64,000 bases of DNA from Gnetum montanum. Lineage: Eukaryota > Streptophyta > Gnetopsida > Gnetales > Gnetaceae. The notes beneath the pieces were generated by a model that ran no database searches, was not told the origin of the DNA, and saw only the letters and a program-made list of their open reading frames with translations. Made by a program: the position numbers and the translations under genes. Within the stretch, counting starts at the first letter, position 1. The number at the start of each line of letters is the position of its first letter. The stretch spans positions 203,730 to 267,729 of the forward strand of contig MNCI01015721.1 in the NCBI GenBank assembly GCA_015680685.1, given 5' to 3'. Shown piece after piece: positions 47,026 through 58,060 of the stretch.

Positions 47026-48399
47026 TGTGGATCATTGAACTTAGAAGGATGGGGGAGGTGGCAGGGGAAGAATAAGTTTTTCAAATTAAAACTTAAACAA
47101 CCAAAGCACACACAAAAATTTCTGTGATTCCCAGTTGTCAAGTCTTGCTCTAGAGTGTTGTACCACAACACCAATCACTCAACCCTGCAAGGTTCCATCA
47201 GGCTTAAAAATATGATTTCAAGGCTTACACAACCTTTACAATCTTGAGCTCTATGCTAGAGTGTTTTACCATAGCACCAAAAACTCAATTCCATAGGATC
47301 CCATCAAGCTCAAGGAACTCAATCCCTCAAGGCAATAAGAACAATGAATACAAAGAATGATTGTAACTCAATTTGCTAATCCTTGCATAGTTAGGTACAA
47401 CACACTTTACAAAGCCAAAATGATTAGATAATGAGGAGCAACAAAGAATTCAATGATTACAAATGGCTGTACAATGAATAAAACAATGCTTACACATTTC
47501 CCAATGCACATGAAGTCTTCTTATAGCTTCCGTGTTGCTCAATGCTTCTTGAAACTCATGCAATAACTAGTTAATGATTACCAAGAGTTGTGGGAGATGC
47601 CTTTCTTGTGCTTGAGACATCTCTCTGAATTTGGCTTCAAATCTAGGAATATCTCTTTATTTCTTGAAAGAAGTATTTTTGAAGTCTTTGTTCTAGGAGA
47701 ATTCTTTGCCTCATGAAAGATGTCTTTTTGAAGTATTTGTCCTAGGAGACTTCTTTGCCTCATGAAAGACGTCTTTTTGAAGTCTTTGTCCTAGGAGACT
47801 TCTTTGCCTCATGAAAGATGTCTTTTTGAAGTCTTTGTCCTAGGAGACTTCTTTGCCTCATGAAAGATGTCTTTTTGAAGTCTTTGTCCTAGGAGACTTC
47901 TTTGCCTCATGAAAGACGTCTTTTTGAAGTCTTTGTCCTAGGAGACTTCTTTGCCTCATGAAAGACGTCTTTGGTTGGGAATAGACATCTTACTATTTTT
48001 AAAGACATATTTATGGATTTTCTCTAAGTTGACACCAAATCTACCAAGATGTATCTTGCTTCCCAGAGATGACTTTCTTCACTTTCTCTTGCATGATCAG
48101 AGATGTCTTTCTTCACTTTCTTTTGCATGATGAATGCATCATTTCTTGTCCATATCCTTGACCTTACACATGCTTAGATGATGATAACTTTGCTTGTTCA
48201 ATATCAAGTCCTTATCCATGTTCTTTGGATGTTCATTTAAAGACATGTGTATGACCTCCTCCTTTGAGCTTTGGGATAGTCCTCTTTAGCTCATCTTGGT
48301 TTCCCATGTATGTAGTCCTATAAACACAATAACCATACAACCATGCAAACAACTTTTGTCTCCATTTTACTTAACATTTTGAACACACCAAAAGGTCCA
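47026..48399 (-). mobile_element. Shared LTR between elements H1 and H2
   Basis: 1,374 bp, TGTGG...GGTCCA. The left flank carries the primer site of H1, so this LTR is H1's 5' LTR. The right flank (48400-48430) carries the polypurine tract of H2, so it is also H2's 3' LTR. Contains six 49-bp repeats (47673-47966). Confidence 0.75.
47673..47966. repeat. 49-bp minisatellite, six units
   Basis: Unit boundaries at about 47673, 47722, 47771, 47820, 47869 and 47918. Each unit contains 'gtctttttgaagtctttgtc', 'aggagacttctttgcctcat' and 'gaaaga'. The first unit differs most. LTRs 42741-43283 and 52756-53751 have only one unit of this kind, so the array expanded in this copy. Confidence 0.93.
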
Positions 48400-48909
48400 T
48401 ACTCCTCCCTTTTGGTGATGTCCAAAACTTAAGAAAATGGATTAACACATTCCATAGTATATGTAAAAATAAAAACATTTAAGGCATATATATTCCAATA
48501 GTAGCAAGAGAGGAAAAAGGAAAAGGAGGTAAGTCTCATATCTATTGATCCTAATCACATGAGATCACATAGAAAATTAAAAACATCATGAGCTCTCGTT
48601 CATATGATATAACCAAGAGGACAAACCAAACACCAAAAGCATAAGCTATCTTTAATGCACAAACTATCCATAACATATATACCATCCATAATATATAAAG
48701 CATCAACTTGCTCAATATAGACAACCATATCACAGAAATGCTCATATACTTGCATACAACCAAAACATCCACATAAAACAACATATGTCTAGATCTGTCC
48801 ACATATAATTAAAAAGATGTTACCATCATAATAAAAAAAGATATCTGTTACAAAATTTATTCTCTGTTTTGGACATCATCCAAAAAGTGGAGTGGAAAAG
48901 AAAGCCCCT

Positions 48910-50522
48910 CTATTCACTGATCTTTATAGCATCACCATCATTGAAGTGAGATGCTACATTGGTGGGCCTGTAAGTCTCCTATTCATCATCATCATTGCTA
49001 GTTCTAGTGCTAGAGACATGCTACTCATCATCATTGGTTGAATAGGGAACCATGATAGGAGCTCTTTGGGGATGAAGCTTCATTCTAAACTGAGATGATG
49101 TGGATGGATGAGATGAAGCTTGCTAAGAAGACGAGGAAGCATCCTTCCTCTAGAAGGTAATGGGATAAGCTGACCCTCACTGAGGTGTGGTTCCAATGAT
49201 TCTCTTCATCACTTGCTACTCAAATGATTAAGGAACATCCTCATGAGTATTAGATCCAAGCTACTCAAGATCATGAAACAACTCCCCTTAAACAAATGCT
49301 AGCAATGCATCAAGATTCTTAGAATCAAAGACATTTCCTAAGTCATATGCCTAGGATGGCCCAACTAGTGTAGAGTGTCTAGCTAGTATGTAACAATCCC
49401 CATCATTATTTGACATCAAAGAACTCATGATCTCCTCAAACTACTATCCATCTAGAGGTAGAGGTACACCTATTGCATCCATTCTCTTACTACGTTAAGA
49501 GAGATTTCATCGATCATCCCAAGGGTTTTGGTGAAAGGTTTCATGACCTTCTTGAGGGTTGAATTTACTTGGACACTAATATACTTGGACCTCCTAAGCT
49601 AAGGAGAGATCCTAGGAGGTAAAGAAGCTTGCTTCCTTCTTGCTTTTTAAGCTTTGGAGGTTTGTTCTTTAGGTTCTGTATGAGTAGTACTACTTTTTTC
49701 TAGATATTTAGCAAGACTTCTTTTACCTTTAGATGAGGCTTATTAGGAATAGGAACTCCTACTTGATGAATCAATAAACTGATGAGAAGAGTATATCCAA
49801 AAACTCTCTTTCTAGTTAAAACTCCCAACATGTCTCTACAAAGGATATGTCCAAAATCTAACAACTAGCCAATGAGAAAATAATATAGAATAAAAACTTG
49901 ATATGGTAGCAAATAACTATAACTTCTCCCTTTAACAATGATGTTATACATGATAATAAGGAAGTGAGTGGAAGAATTTAAGGCCATTTGGCTTCTAAGC
50001 ACTTTACCTCTTCTCAAGGATTGTGATTGACCAAAAAGAGCATCACAAAACTCATAATGAGAAATAGGGATCACACCATTTGAGAAAATATGTGACATGG
50101 AATGAATGGTAAACCTATGTACCTAAAATCTAGAAATGCCAAGAATGGCATTAACTACTTGAGGAGTGATCTCAATCATAATATCCCCAACAGTAGAAGA
50201 GAAAGCCCCAACAATAGCATTAGTGATAGAAATATTACAATAAAATTCCCTAATTAAGATCTCAGGGACATAGAAATTCATAGTAATGAAAGAGATCCAA
50301 TTAATTTCTTGGAAGAATACCATCAACTCTTTTTGGCAATGCTACTAGAAACTAAGAGACCTTTCAAAAACAATAGATACAAAGTATATTACTTTGAACC
50401 TATGTTGAACATTAGAAGAATGGAACTAAGGTAGATATGTAGTTTCTTTGCTTAAGGATGCTCCCTTAGTGTTTTTACCTTTATGAGGAGGAGCTCTTGA
50501 TGTTCCTATTTTCTTGTGAGCC
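48910..50522 (-). pseudogene. aORF of element H2
   Basis: Minus strand, ATG at 50522 (M-A-H-K-K-I-G-T-S-R-A-P-P-H-K-G-K), about 538 codons to a TAG at 48910-48912, with stops. Residues from 50326 onward include F-Y-V-P-E-I-L-I-R-E-F-Y-C-N and the segment I-T-P-Q-V-V-N-A-I-L-G-I-S-R-F, which fits the I-x-x-A-L-x-I-P core of the plant transposon-protein-like aORFs of A, B and F. The next frame (50098-49865) continues S-N-G-V-I-P-I-S-H-Y-E-F. The tail is Ser/Pro/Lys-rich. Homology to the Athila-type aORF is by eye and moderate. Confidence 0.5.
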
Positions 50523-50628
50523 ATGGATCTTGGAGACAAAGGACTAAAATGCATCTTGGAGGAGGCCCTTGATGACTAGGACATATAAGTTTTTGGTGGG
50601 ATGTAATGAGAAAGGAAAGGAGGATTTG

Positions 50629-50800
50629 CTTTAAATAGATGTGGCTATTGAGGGTTTTCTCTATGAACTGAGATGTCTGAACAAACATGAAATCATCTAT
50701 CCTAAGATCAAAAAAACACAAAGAGACATCTATCCTAAACATGAGACATCTTGGTTGAGACATCTATCATAATAATGAGACATATATACTCAAGGTTGGC
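50629..50800 (-). promoter_or_regulatory. Internal promoter of the H2 aORF (AGACATCT array + TATA)
   Basis: The octamer agacatct or its complement occurs at 50671, 50724, 50744 and 50758, about 30-140 bases upstream (minus strand) of a TATA-like 'ctatttaaagc' (50630-50643) and 130 bases before the aORF ATG. The same octamer is arrayed in LTR 52756-53751. Confidence 0.6.
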
Positions 50801-51380
50801 TTAATTTGTGTTGAAAGGATGGGAAATCAAAGGGATTGTTGCCATGAATAATAGAACTTATAAAACACAAAGATTTTATGCTAGATAAGGAAAACAAAAC
50901 TTACCTTTACTTACCCTACTTGTAGTAGAGAGATCATGAAGTCTATGTAGATTTAGAATGACATTCTCCTTTCAGAGTTCCTTTTCTCTTGGTACAAACC
51001 TCTTGTATCTGAAAAGTTTGATTTCCATTTATGAAGTTCTTTGAGTAAGTTCTTTCCTCCTCTCCTTTTTGTTTGATCCTACAAACCTTTTTGACCTACA
51101 AGATATTCTTTCTAGGCCCTTTTGTATAAGACCAAGGTGTCATATTATATGACCAAGTACTCATGTGATAATATTTCAAATGACAATTAGCTTCTTTATG
51201 CCCAAACTTACCACTTTAATGACATTTAATTTTTCTTAATTAAGCAAAATAATCAAACCTTGGAACATTATTCTATTTGAAAGACGTACTTGAGGATGTT
51301 TCTGCTTGTTGATGACTTCCAAGTCTACTTTTATCATGTGGATCTCTTCCTTGTACTAAAACTATACAAAGGGATTCTTT

Positions 51381-52009
51381 TCATTTAACAAGTCTTTCTT
51401 TTACAAGTTTCATATCTACAAGCTCTTTTATGATCTGCTCATAAGATGAGGTTAGTTTTTGATTCTCAGCCCTTAGGTATGAGTTTTCTTGTGTGAGATT
51501 CAAGTAGTTTTGATTTAAATCTTTGTCATTTAAGGCCTTTTTCAATTTAATGTATAAATGTTGAAAAGATAAAATCTCATTGAATAATAGATCATACCTT
51601 TCTTCTATGGTTCCTTCAACTTCTTCAGTTTCTATTGTTGGATCACAATAGGCAAGAGCCATGCATATAAGATGTGAATCCATTTAGTATCATTAGCTTC
51701 TTCCTCAATTTTTTCAACTTCATCCTAACTAATTCAAAAAATTTTCTTTTTCAAACTCATTTTAGATTGGTCCTTCCTTTGAAACATGCTAGTACTAGGA
51801 CATTTGGAGGCCACATGATCTCTTTCACTACAAACCCAACATTCTATAGAGGATGCATCAATATTTGAACTATTAAAATTATTACCTTTTTCCTTACCTT
51901 TGATGCTTGATTGGTTGAAGCTTGATTGATTGAAGCTTTTACCTTCATGCAAGTAATCTTTGAACTCTCCTAGATAGGAGAGCCAATTCATCTTTGCTGT
52001 TAGCTTCAT
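51381..52009 (-). pseudogene. Element H2 gag C-terminus: zinc knuckle and coiled coil
   Basis: 52009-51734 contains E-C-W-V-C-S-E-R-D-H-V-A-S-K-C-P, a CX2CX4HX4C zinc knuckle for RNA binding, preceded by Ser/Asn-rich sequence. 51683-51381 is Leu/Lys/Glu-rich (R-A-E-N-Q-K-L), coiled-coil-like. The two frames are separated by a shift. H1 has the matching parts at 46140-45488. Confidence 0.7.
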
Positions 52010-52034
52010 GTTTAGTTGGATCCTTTTCTTTTGA

Positions 52035-52710
52035 TTAAGACTTGAGGAAAATTGAATTTTCTTTGATTACACCTTTGCTAATGAGGTTCATCTTATAGGC
52101 AATAAGTGCACTTTGTAGTTCTTCAAATTTCAGGACTAAAAAATCCATGATTTCTTCCACAGTCATTACCTTAGATCTGGATTCAGGTTGCAAGGCTCTT
52201 ATCATATTGATGGTAACATCACTTTCATGCAGAACCTTATCGATACCTCTAATTGCTACAACAAGATAGTTGGCCCATGAGAAGTAGTCTTTAATCTTTT
52301 CCCCTTCTCTCATTTTCAATTTATCATATTTACTTTGCAACACTAGAAGTTTTAATTGTTTTAAACTAATGTACCTTATTAGGTTGCTATTAAAATTCCA
52401 AATTTCTTTAGTGGTCTTACATCTAGCTACTCTATTAAATTCAAATGTTCTCAAAGCACAATAAAGAAAATTCTTTGCTTTAGAATCAAACATGAACTTA
52501 TCTCTTTCATCTTGTGTCTATTTTCTTCTTGGCTTAGTAGTTGATGTGTTGTTGTTAATGGGTGGTGTATAATCTTAAAGAATAGGTTCCCAAACTTTGA
52601 ATTCCATGGATTCAAAGAATCCTTGCATTCTTACTTTCTAATATGTAACGTTGATTTCCATTGAACATTGGTGGCTTGGTGTAGGATGTTTTGTCTCTTA
52701 TTCATTCTTG
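52035..52710 (-). pseudogene. Element H2 gag (UBN2-type)
   Basis: The open part 52493-52035 (152 codons) matches H1 gag: M-F-D-S-K-A-K-N-F-L-Y-C-A-L, C-K-T-T-K-E-I-W, Y-D-K-L-K-M-R-E-G-E-K-I-K-D-Y-F-S, L-K-F-E-E-L-Q-S-A-L-I-A-Y. The N-terminal part to about 52710 is broken by stops and a frame change (R-M-Q-G-F-F-E-S-M-E-F near 52620). Confidence 0.8.
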
Positions 52711-52755
52711 AGATGTTAAGCTCCAAACTTGAGAGTACTAGGCTTCGATGTTACT

Positions 52756-53751
52756 TGAGGAATGAGAACTTAGAAGGGGCATTGAATAAGTTTCTCAATT
52801 AAAACAAACAAGGCAACCAAAACCACACAAAATTTTTACATGGTTTCCCAATGGATATCTCCACACTTGGAGGGTAGAATCCTTGAACACCTTTGAACTT
52901 TGTTCTTTAGAAAAATATGGTTTATAGGAGATCAAAACCTTTATAAGATTTGAGCTCCACTTAGAGTGTTTATTTGCTGAATAAACACTAAACCATGCAA
53001 GGTCCAAACGTGATCAAAATGTGGTTTAAAGGATGTTACAACCTTTACAAAATGTGAGCTATGCATTGGAGTGTTTTGTCATTGTGAACATACTCAACCT
53101 TACAAGTCCTGACAAGCTCAATAAAGATGTCTTCCCACAATAAGCACATCAACCCCACAAGGCTTACAATAGAGAAAAGAATCAGGGAGAGAATGTAACT
53201 TAATTTACAAATTCTTTGCAATGAAGCTCTTAATACAAGTACAAAATACAAATGATAAATACAATGAGGAACAAAGCTAAACCACTTGATATAGACAATG
53301 CTTGATATTCAATGAAGTATGCTTGCTCATTTCCCAAGAATTCCACTATGTCTTATACTCTTTGAGCTTCCAAAAACTCCGTAAAATTCATGCAAAGACT
53401 AGGAAATGGCTAACTGAGATGTCTTATTTGAGATTGAGACATCTATTTGAAAATAGCTCCAATTTTGGAAAGATGTATGCCTAGAAACTTAGATGTCTAC
53501 CTTAAGATGTCTGGCATGAGACATCTCTACGAACAGTGAGACATCTACTATCAAATTGAGATGCCTATTCTACAAGTCTACTTTGAACTCTGGGTCATTT
53601 GTATGACATTGTAGCATCTTGGCACTCCTCAGAACATCTTCATTTAGAACATAGACTTTTTTTGCATCCTAGCTCTTGTCCTGCAAGACTACAAACACAT
53701 TTCCACATTCTCCATTTCCTCTAAGGTTTTTGATATACCAAAAGGTCAACA
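52756..53751 (-). mobile_element. Element H2 5' LTR
   Basis: About 996 bp, TGAGG...AACA, similar to 47026-48399 at both ends. Six agacatct/agatgtct octamers at 53417, 53437, 53491, 53505, 53519 and 53539 lie upstream (minus strand) of a TATA-like 'gagtataagac' (about 53351-53361). No polypurine tract follows on the right, so this is the outer end of the array. Confidence 0.72.
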
Positions 53752-53878
53752 TGAACTACTAATCAAGCTACCACCACTGAGCTCATTTTGTTGAACTCAT
53801 GAATAGCACAATGTAAATTACAAATGCTCAACAATACATCATGTACCTTAAAATATTTATGAAATTAGAATTTTTTAT

Positions 53879-54140
53879 AACCATCCTAGCCTTGTTGCAA
53901 TAAAATGGGGTCATTTACATGAGTTCTTTTTTGCCATTTGCCTATATGAAGAGTTAGATATTTGGTTATTTGTAGGTTCTTCAAATCATATTTGATCATT
54001 TTTTTCCATGTCTTCTTTGGTCTTTATTTCAATGGCTTTCCTAGAACAATGATGTAGCAACCTTTGTTTATAGGTTCATTATTTAATCTTCTTTGCACAT
54101 GTTCAAATCATTGAATGTGCCATCCTTGTAGTTTATCTAT
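53879..54140 (-). pseudogene. RTE-type LINE ORF2, C-terminal end
   Basis: On the minus strand, H-V-Q-R-R-L-N-N-E-P-I near 54110, R-P-K-K-T-W-K-K-M-I-K-Y-D-L-K near 54020, W-Q-K-R-T-H-V-N-D-P-I near 53930, then the 'aaggctagg' tail. This is the conserved end of plant RTE LINE ORF2. 5'-truncated, with several stops. Confidence 0.75.
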
Positions 54141-55800
54141 TATTATATCCATATGGATACTTAATAAAGTTATACATGAAATTCAAGTTTAATTATTTTC
54201 CTTAACTATTTTTATGTACCTCAATGTAACTCGTCAAGATTGAACCAACTTTGTGAAATGCAAATTATGTCTTCATAATTGCATATATCTCATTAATTAA
54301 AAATATAACAAAGCTTGAACTTGTAATATAATGATTTATAAGCTAAGGTACCAACTAAGTAATTTAATGTTTATATTTATTCAATTTATACTTGTAAAAT
54401 CTTCATACTAATAAAGACTCTAAAAAACAAAACTCCATTATATAGGAAATAGGGTTCTTACTAGTTTTAACCAATTGGATTTATGATATAGAACGTAGTG
54501 CAATCCAATTATAAGCTTTAAAGATAATGTTGAGTAGATTGCCAAGAACATTCGTGTATATCATTGTGTTCAATAATTATAATAGAGATTATAATATATA
54601 TGATATAAGTGAAAACTCGTATTGTCGCAATGGGAGATAGAGAAAATATTTACAATTTTATATTTTATAATTTTTATGGATTTTATAATTATAAGAAACA
54701 AAAAATAATAAACACTCTCTTGAGTATGGTGTAGTGTAGAAATTATTTTCTCCTACTTTGAATAATTTTTCTTTTTTAAAAAGTTGTTTGGGTTTGTAAC
54801 TTTTTTTTAATTATTAAAAATTTTTAATCATATAATGTATTTTTTTAAAATAAATTTTGTTCTAGTAGTTAAAGGTTAGCTGTGATGAGTTTAACTTATT
54901 CATGTTGAGTTTAACTTTGAGTTGAATTTGTTTTTTTTATATAAAAGCAGTTAGAAAAGCTACCCTATTATGTGAAAAATAAAGCCTAATATAAGGTTTT
55001 TTTCAAATATAATAGAAGAAGTTACCAATTCTCATATTTCTCAAGTTTTATTGCAATTTTATTTTTTCATAGTGATTTTTCCAATAGTTTGATTTTCAAA
55101 ATTAAGTTTTTTTTTTTAATTTCTCATCCTATCCACTATGCTCATGCCAATACACTCATGCATTATAATCCCTCTTAGGGATAGATGTAATGCTCATGTC
55201 ATAATTCCTCTTGGGGATAAGTGTAACATCATACATGAAATGCAATAAAATGATTTTTAGTGCTATCTCAACACCATGCCATACAATTATTCTTTCATAG
55301 CTCAATACAATAGAAATTAAATAAATATTTTTAATGTTTTATGTTTAAGGCATCAATGATGGAACAAGGGAAAACCATGAACTTTATTCACCATGCAAAT
55401 AGTGGACTCTGTATCAATCGAATGGTTATGGGCATCTGTAAGTAAGGTCGCATTTTGAAATCCAAAGATACATGTCAAAAGAACCTTAAGGCATCCAAAT
55501 GAAATAAAAAATGTCCTAAAGAGCTTGGGACATGCACATAAACCAAAATCATGATACAATAGACAAGGAAGCATACCTTGGAGGCACAAATCATAACCAA
55601 ACATGCTAAGACTTATAATAGATATACAAAATGCTACTGGATGTCTTATCAATAGGTTCATTTTTTTTAACTAGAGGTGGCAATCACGATCAGTCAAGTC
55701 CTCATTTTAATGGAGAAAAAATAAAAAGACACATCAAAATTACCTAGATTATGGTTGGATTATAATGTAATCCAAGACATAAAAATAAAAAAATGATTAT
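54141..55800. other. AT-rich stretch, nothing recognised
   Basis: Very AT-rich (54640-55090). A 102-codon minus ORF at 55353-55661 has no visible motif. A 36-bp imperfect doublet (ataatccctcttagggataga-like, 55160-55225) is the only repeat. Confidence 0.5.
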
Positions 55801-56694
55801 TGATGATTTGTGTTTTCTGGGTTACATCGATGAGGCCTCATCGACGTGGCCCTATCGACGCAACCTTGTTGATATGGTTGCATTGACATGGGATTTGATG
55901 TGTTGACATGGCCTTGTCGACACAGTGTCTATTTTTGCATATAAATATGTGCTCATCCATTGTGCTTATGACATCCTTTGTCATAGTTGTAGTAGGGCTA
56001 TTGCAATTTTCTTGGTTGGAAGTTAGAATATTTTTCTAAGTACCCACAATAAGAGTCAAAGATTGTACGAATCTTTATTCAAACACTATTGTACCTGAGC
56101 ATGGCAATGTGTGTAGTAATAAAGAAGAGATTTCTAATAAACCTTGTAGCACTTTGAAATAGATTAATTATTTATTCATGCATTTAATGTTTTATGCAAT
56201 TTCCTTTAATGTTTTAAGTAATTAAGCTCAATTAAGCTAGATTAAATAGTGATTAATTAAGCACATAAGTACAACCACTACAAACATATGCTTAGTGCTT
56301 GGTGATCCTAGTAACACTTAACATTTGGTAACCCAGTAGCATTAAACATGCTCAAGATGTGTACAACAAGTGGAAATGGATGCTTATGTTAGAATCAGTT
56401 AGGTGTCGCTAGTTAGATCAAATTAGCAATTTAATTATTTTATTTTAAACGTTATTCTTTACCCTTAGCCAAATTAAAACATAAACAATGATAAAAATTA
56501 TATGCCTCAGTTACACTTAACCATACCTTTGCATTTCACAAGTGTAATTGGATAGACAACGATTGCAACGGTTAGTTTCACTTCCTAAAGACTGATGTAC
56601 TTAGAAGGCTATAAGTCCATAGAATTCGACTACATCATGGGTGAATGCTTAGTGATTCGTATGGTTGGGTGTAGTGTCTACTCACCACTCATCA
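55801..56694 (+). mobile_element. Element E 5' LTR
   Basis: TGATGATT...CTCATCA, 894 bp. GTCGAC/GACATGGCC motifs repeat at 55823-55925, before TATA 'gcatataaatatg' (55937-55949). 'tatggttgggtgta' and the CTCATCA end match the rest of the family. The 5 bases before it are ATTAT; the partner copy is off-window. Confidence 0.85.
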
Positions 56695-56695
56695 T

Positions 56696-56714
56696 TGGTG
56701 TCATTGCTGGGGAC
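56696..56714 (+). promoter_or_regulatory. Primer binding site of element E (tRNA-Asp type)
   Basis: tggtgtcattgctggggac, four transitions away from the tRNA-Asp complement, one base after the LTR. Confidence 0.85.
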
Positions 56715-56879
56715 TTGTAGTTTGATACGTGCACTATCTGGGACTTAGTGAATATTATTTAAGATCATTGGAATGAATCCTAAGGTCAAAATCATTCAAA
56801 AATAATTATAATTATAATTATAATTTAAGCACATTGAATTCTTTCTCTAATCCAAAATTTTTTCTTCTCACAAGCATGA

Positions 56880-58060
56880 TGAATCAAAACTGCTAGTGCC
56901 CCAAGAATTCAAAGTGGTATACGCTCATCCAAATGAGTTTGTACTTGATTTCACCTTCATCCTACATCAATATGAGTAGCTGCAATGGAGAGATATGAAA
57001 GGCAACATTGTGTTGTCTCCCAACCAATTTATTCCTAGGATGCTATTCCAAACCTTTAAGAGGTTGGGCATCCAAGACCTCTATGATGAATACGTTATGC
57101 ATGACCATGACTATCAAGACTATCATCCCATAGAAACACAACACAATAGAGATTAGCACCAAGAGAAGCAACATGAAGTTACAAAGGGAAAATAGTTCAC
57201 TAACCCCTTATTCCTACTGTACTAAAATTATAATGAAGATCCTTCCTCTGGGGGTTCTGAACATGAATATTATCCACCTATTAACTCTAGTGAAGGGGGC
57301 TTAAACTCAAATTTGTAGTTCACTATCAATAATCCAAGTTCAGGAAAAAGTGGGAGTCAAGGTAGGGGCTCAGGAAAGCATTGTGATGATACTAAACCTA
57401 ATGATTATGGTCGTGACAAGTGGAGAGAAGGTGGTAGACATTGTGGTGGTGGCAGTCCTCCTTCTTCTTCATCCTCTTCATCTACATCTTCTTCTTCCTC
57501 CTCTGAATCTGATCAAAACTATAGGGGATGAAACTGTGATGGAGGTGAACGATAGGAAAATTATCATAAAACCTACTATGAAAAAAAGGGTAGTAGGGGA
57601 TATCATAGGCATCATCAAAATCATCATGATGGTGAACTCTTGTTGGAAACTCAAAGCATGCTAAACATTATAAAGGTAGTCAAGATTACAACCAGGCATG
57701 TGAAAGATAGCAAAATCAAGTGATTGGATATGAACAATATTCCCAGATTTGAGGGGTTATATAACTCAGATTCACAAACCCATCTTCAGGTCTTTCATAA
57801 TGCTTGTGTCTTGAAAAAACATAGAAGATAGCTGGTAGAAACTTAAGCTATTTCCTAGGACACTCATAAAAGAAGTAGAAAGTTGGTAACTCTCCTAGAG
57901 AAAAATTCCCATATCCTTATCATCCTTCTCATTCTTCAGCTGATGTTCCTTCACCCTCAACCCAATTATCGCCTACTTCATCCATGTAAAGTGAAATTCT
58001 TGCATAGCCACAACAATGTAACACTACTAGGGTTGTTAACTTATAGCTAGCTCCTCAGCC
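56880..58060 (+). pseudogene. Element E gag, internally deleted
   Basis: Starts near 56880 (D-E-S-K-L-L-V-P-Q-E-F-K). Reads through L-H-Q-Y-E and W-R-D-M-K-G-N-I-V-L-S-P (about 56965-57025), as in B (H-Q-D-G-K-M-K-W-K-D-I). An acidic/Ser-rich stretch (57280-57520) and a His/Arg-rich stretch (57560-57650) follow. The capsid core starts (N-N-I-P-R-F-E-G, about 57735), but most of it and the zinc knuckle are missing around 57890, where sequence jumps to the Pro/Ser-rich tail. Stops present. Confidence 0.7.

Larger units (their letters stand above)
48400..52755 (-). mobile_element. Element H2 internal region (copia-type gag plus aORF, no polymerase)
   Basis: Runs right to left from a decayed tRNA-Met-type primer site at about 52735-52755 through gag (52493-52035), zinc knuckle and coiled coil (52009-51381), splice-donor-like sequence at 50899-50906, internal promoter (50629-50800), aORF (50522-48910) and polypurine tract (48400-48418). 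No reverse transcriptase, RNase H or integrase motifs were found. Confidence 0.65.

Noticed and set aside
47673-47966. Possible CRISPR-like array (49-bp repeats)
   Set aside because: The units are directly tandem, without unique spacers, inside a plant LTR: a minisatellite.
55353-55661. 102-codon minus ORF with many Cys and Leu
   Set aside because: No zinc-binding pattern, no homologue seen in the window and very AT-rich surroundings; probably a chance frame.
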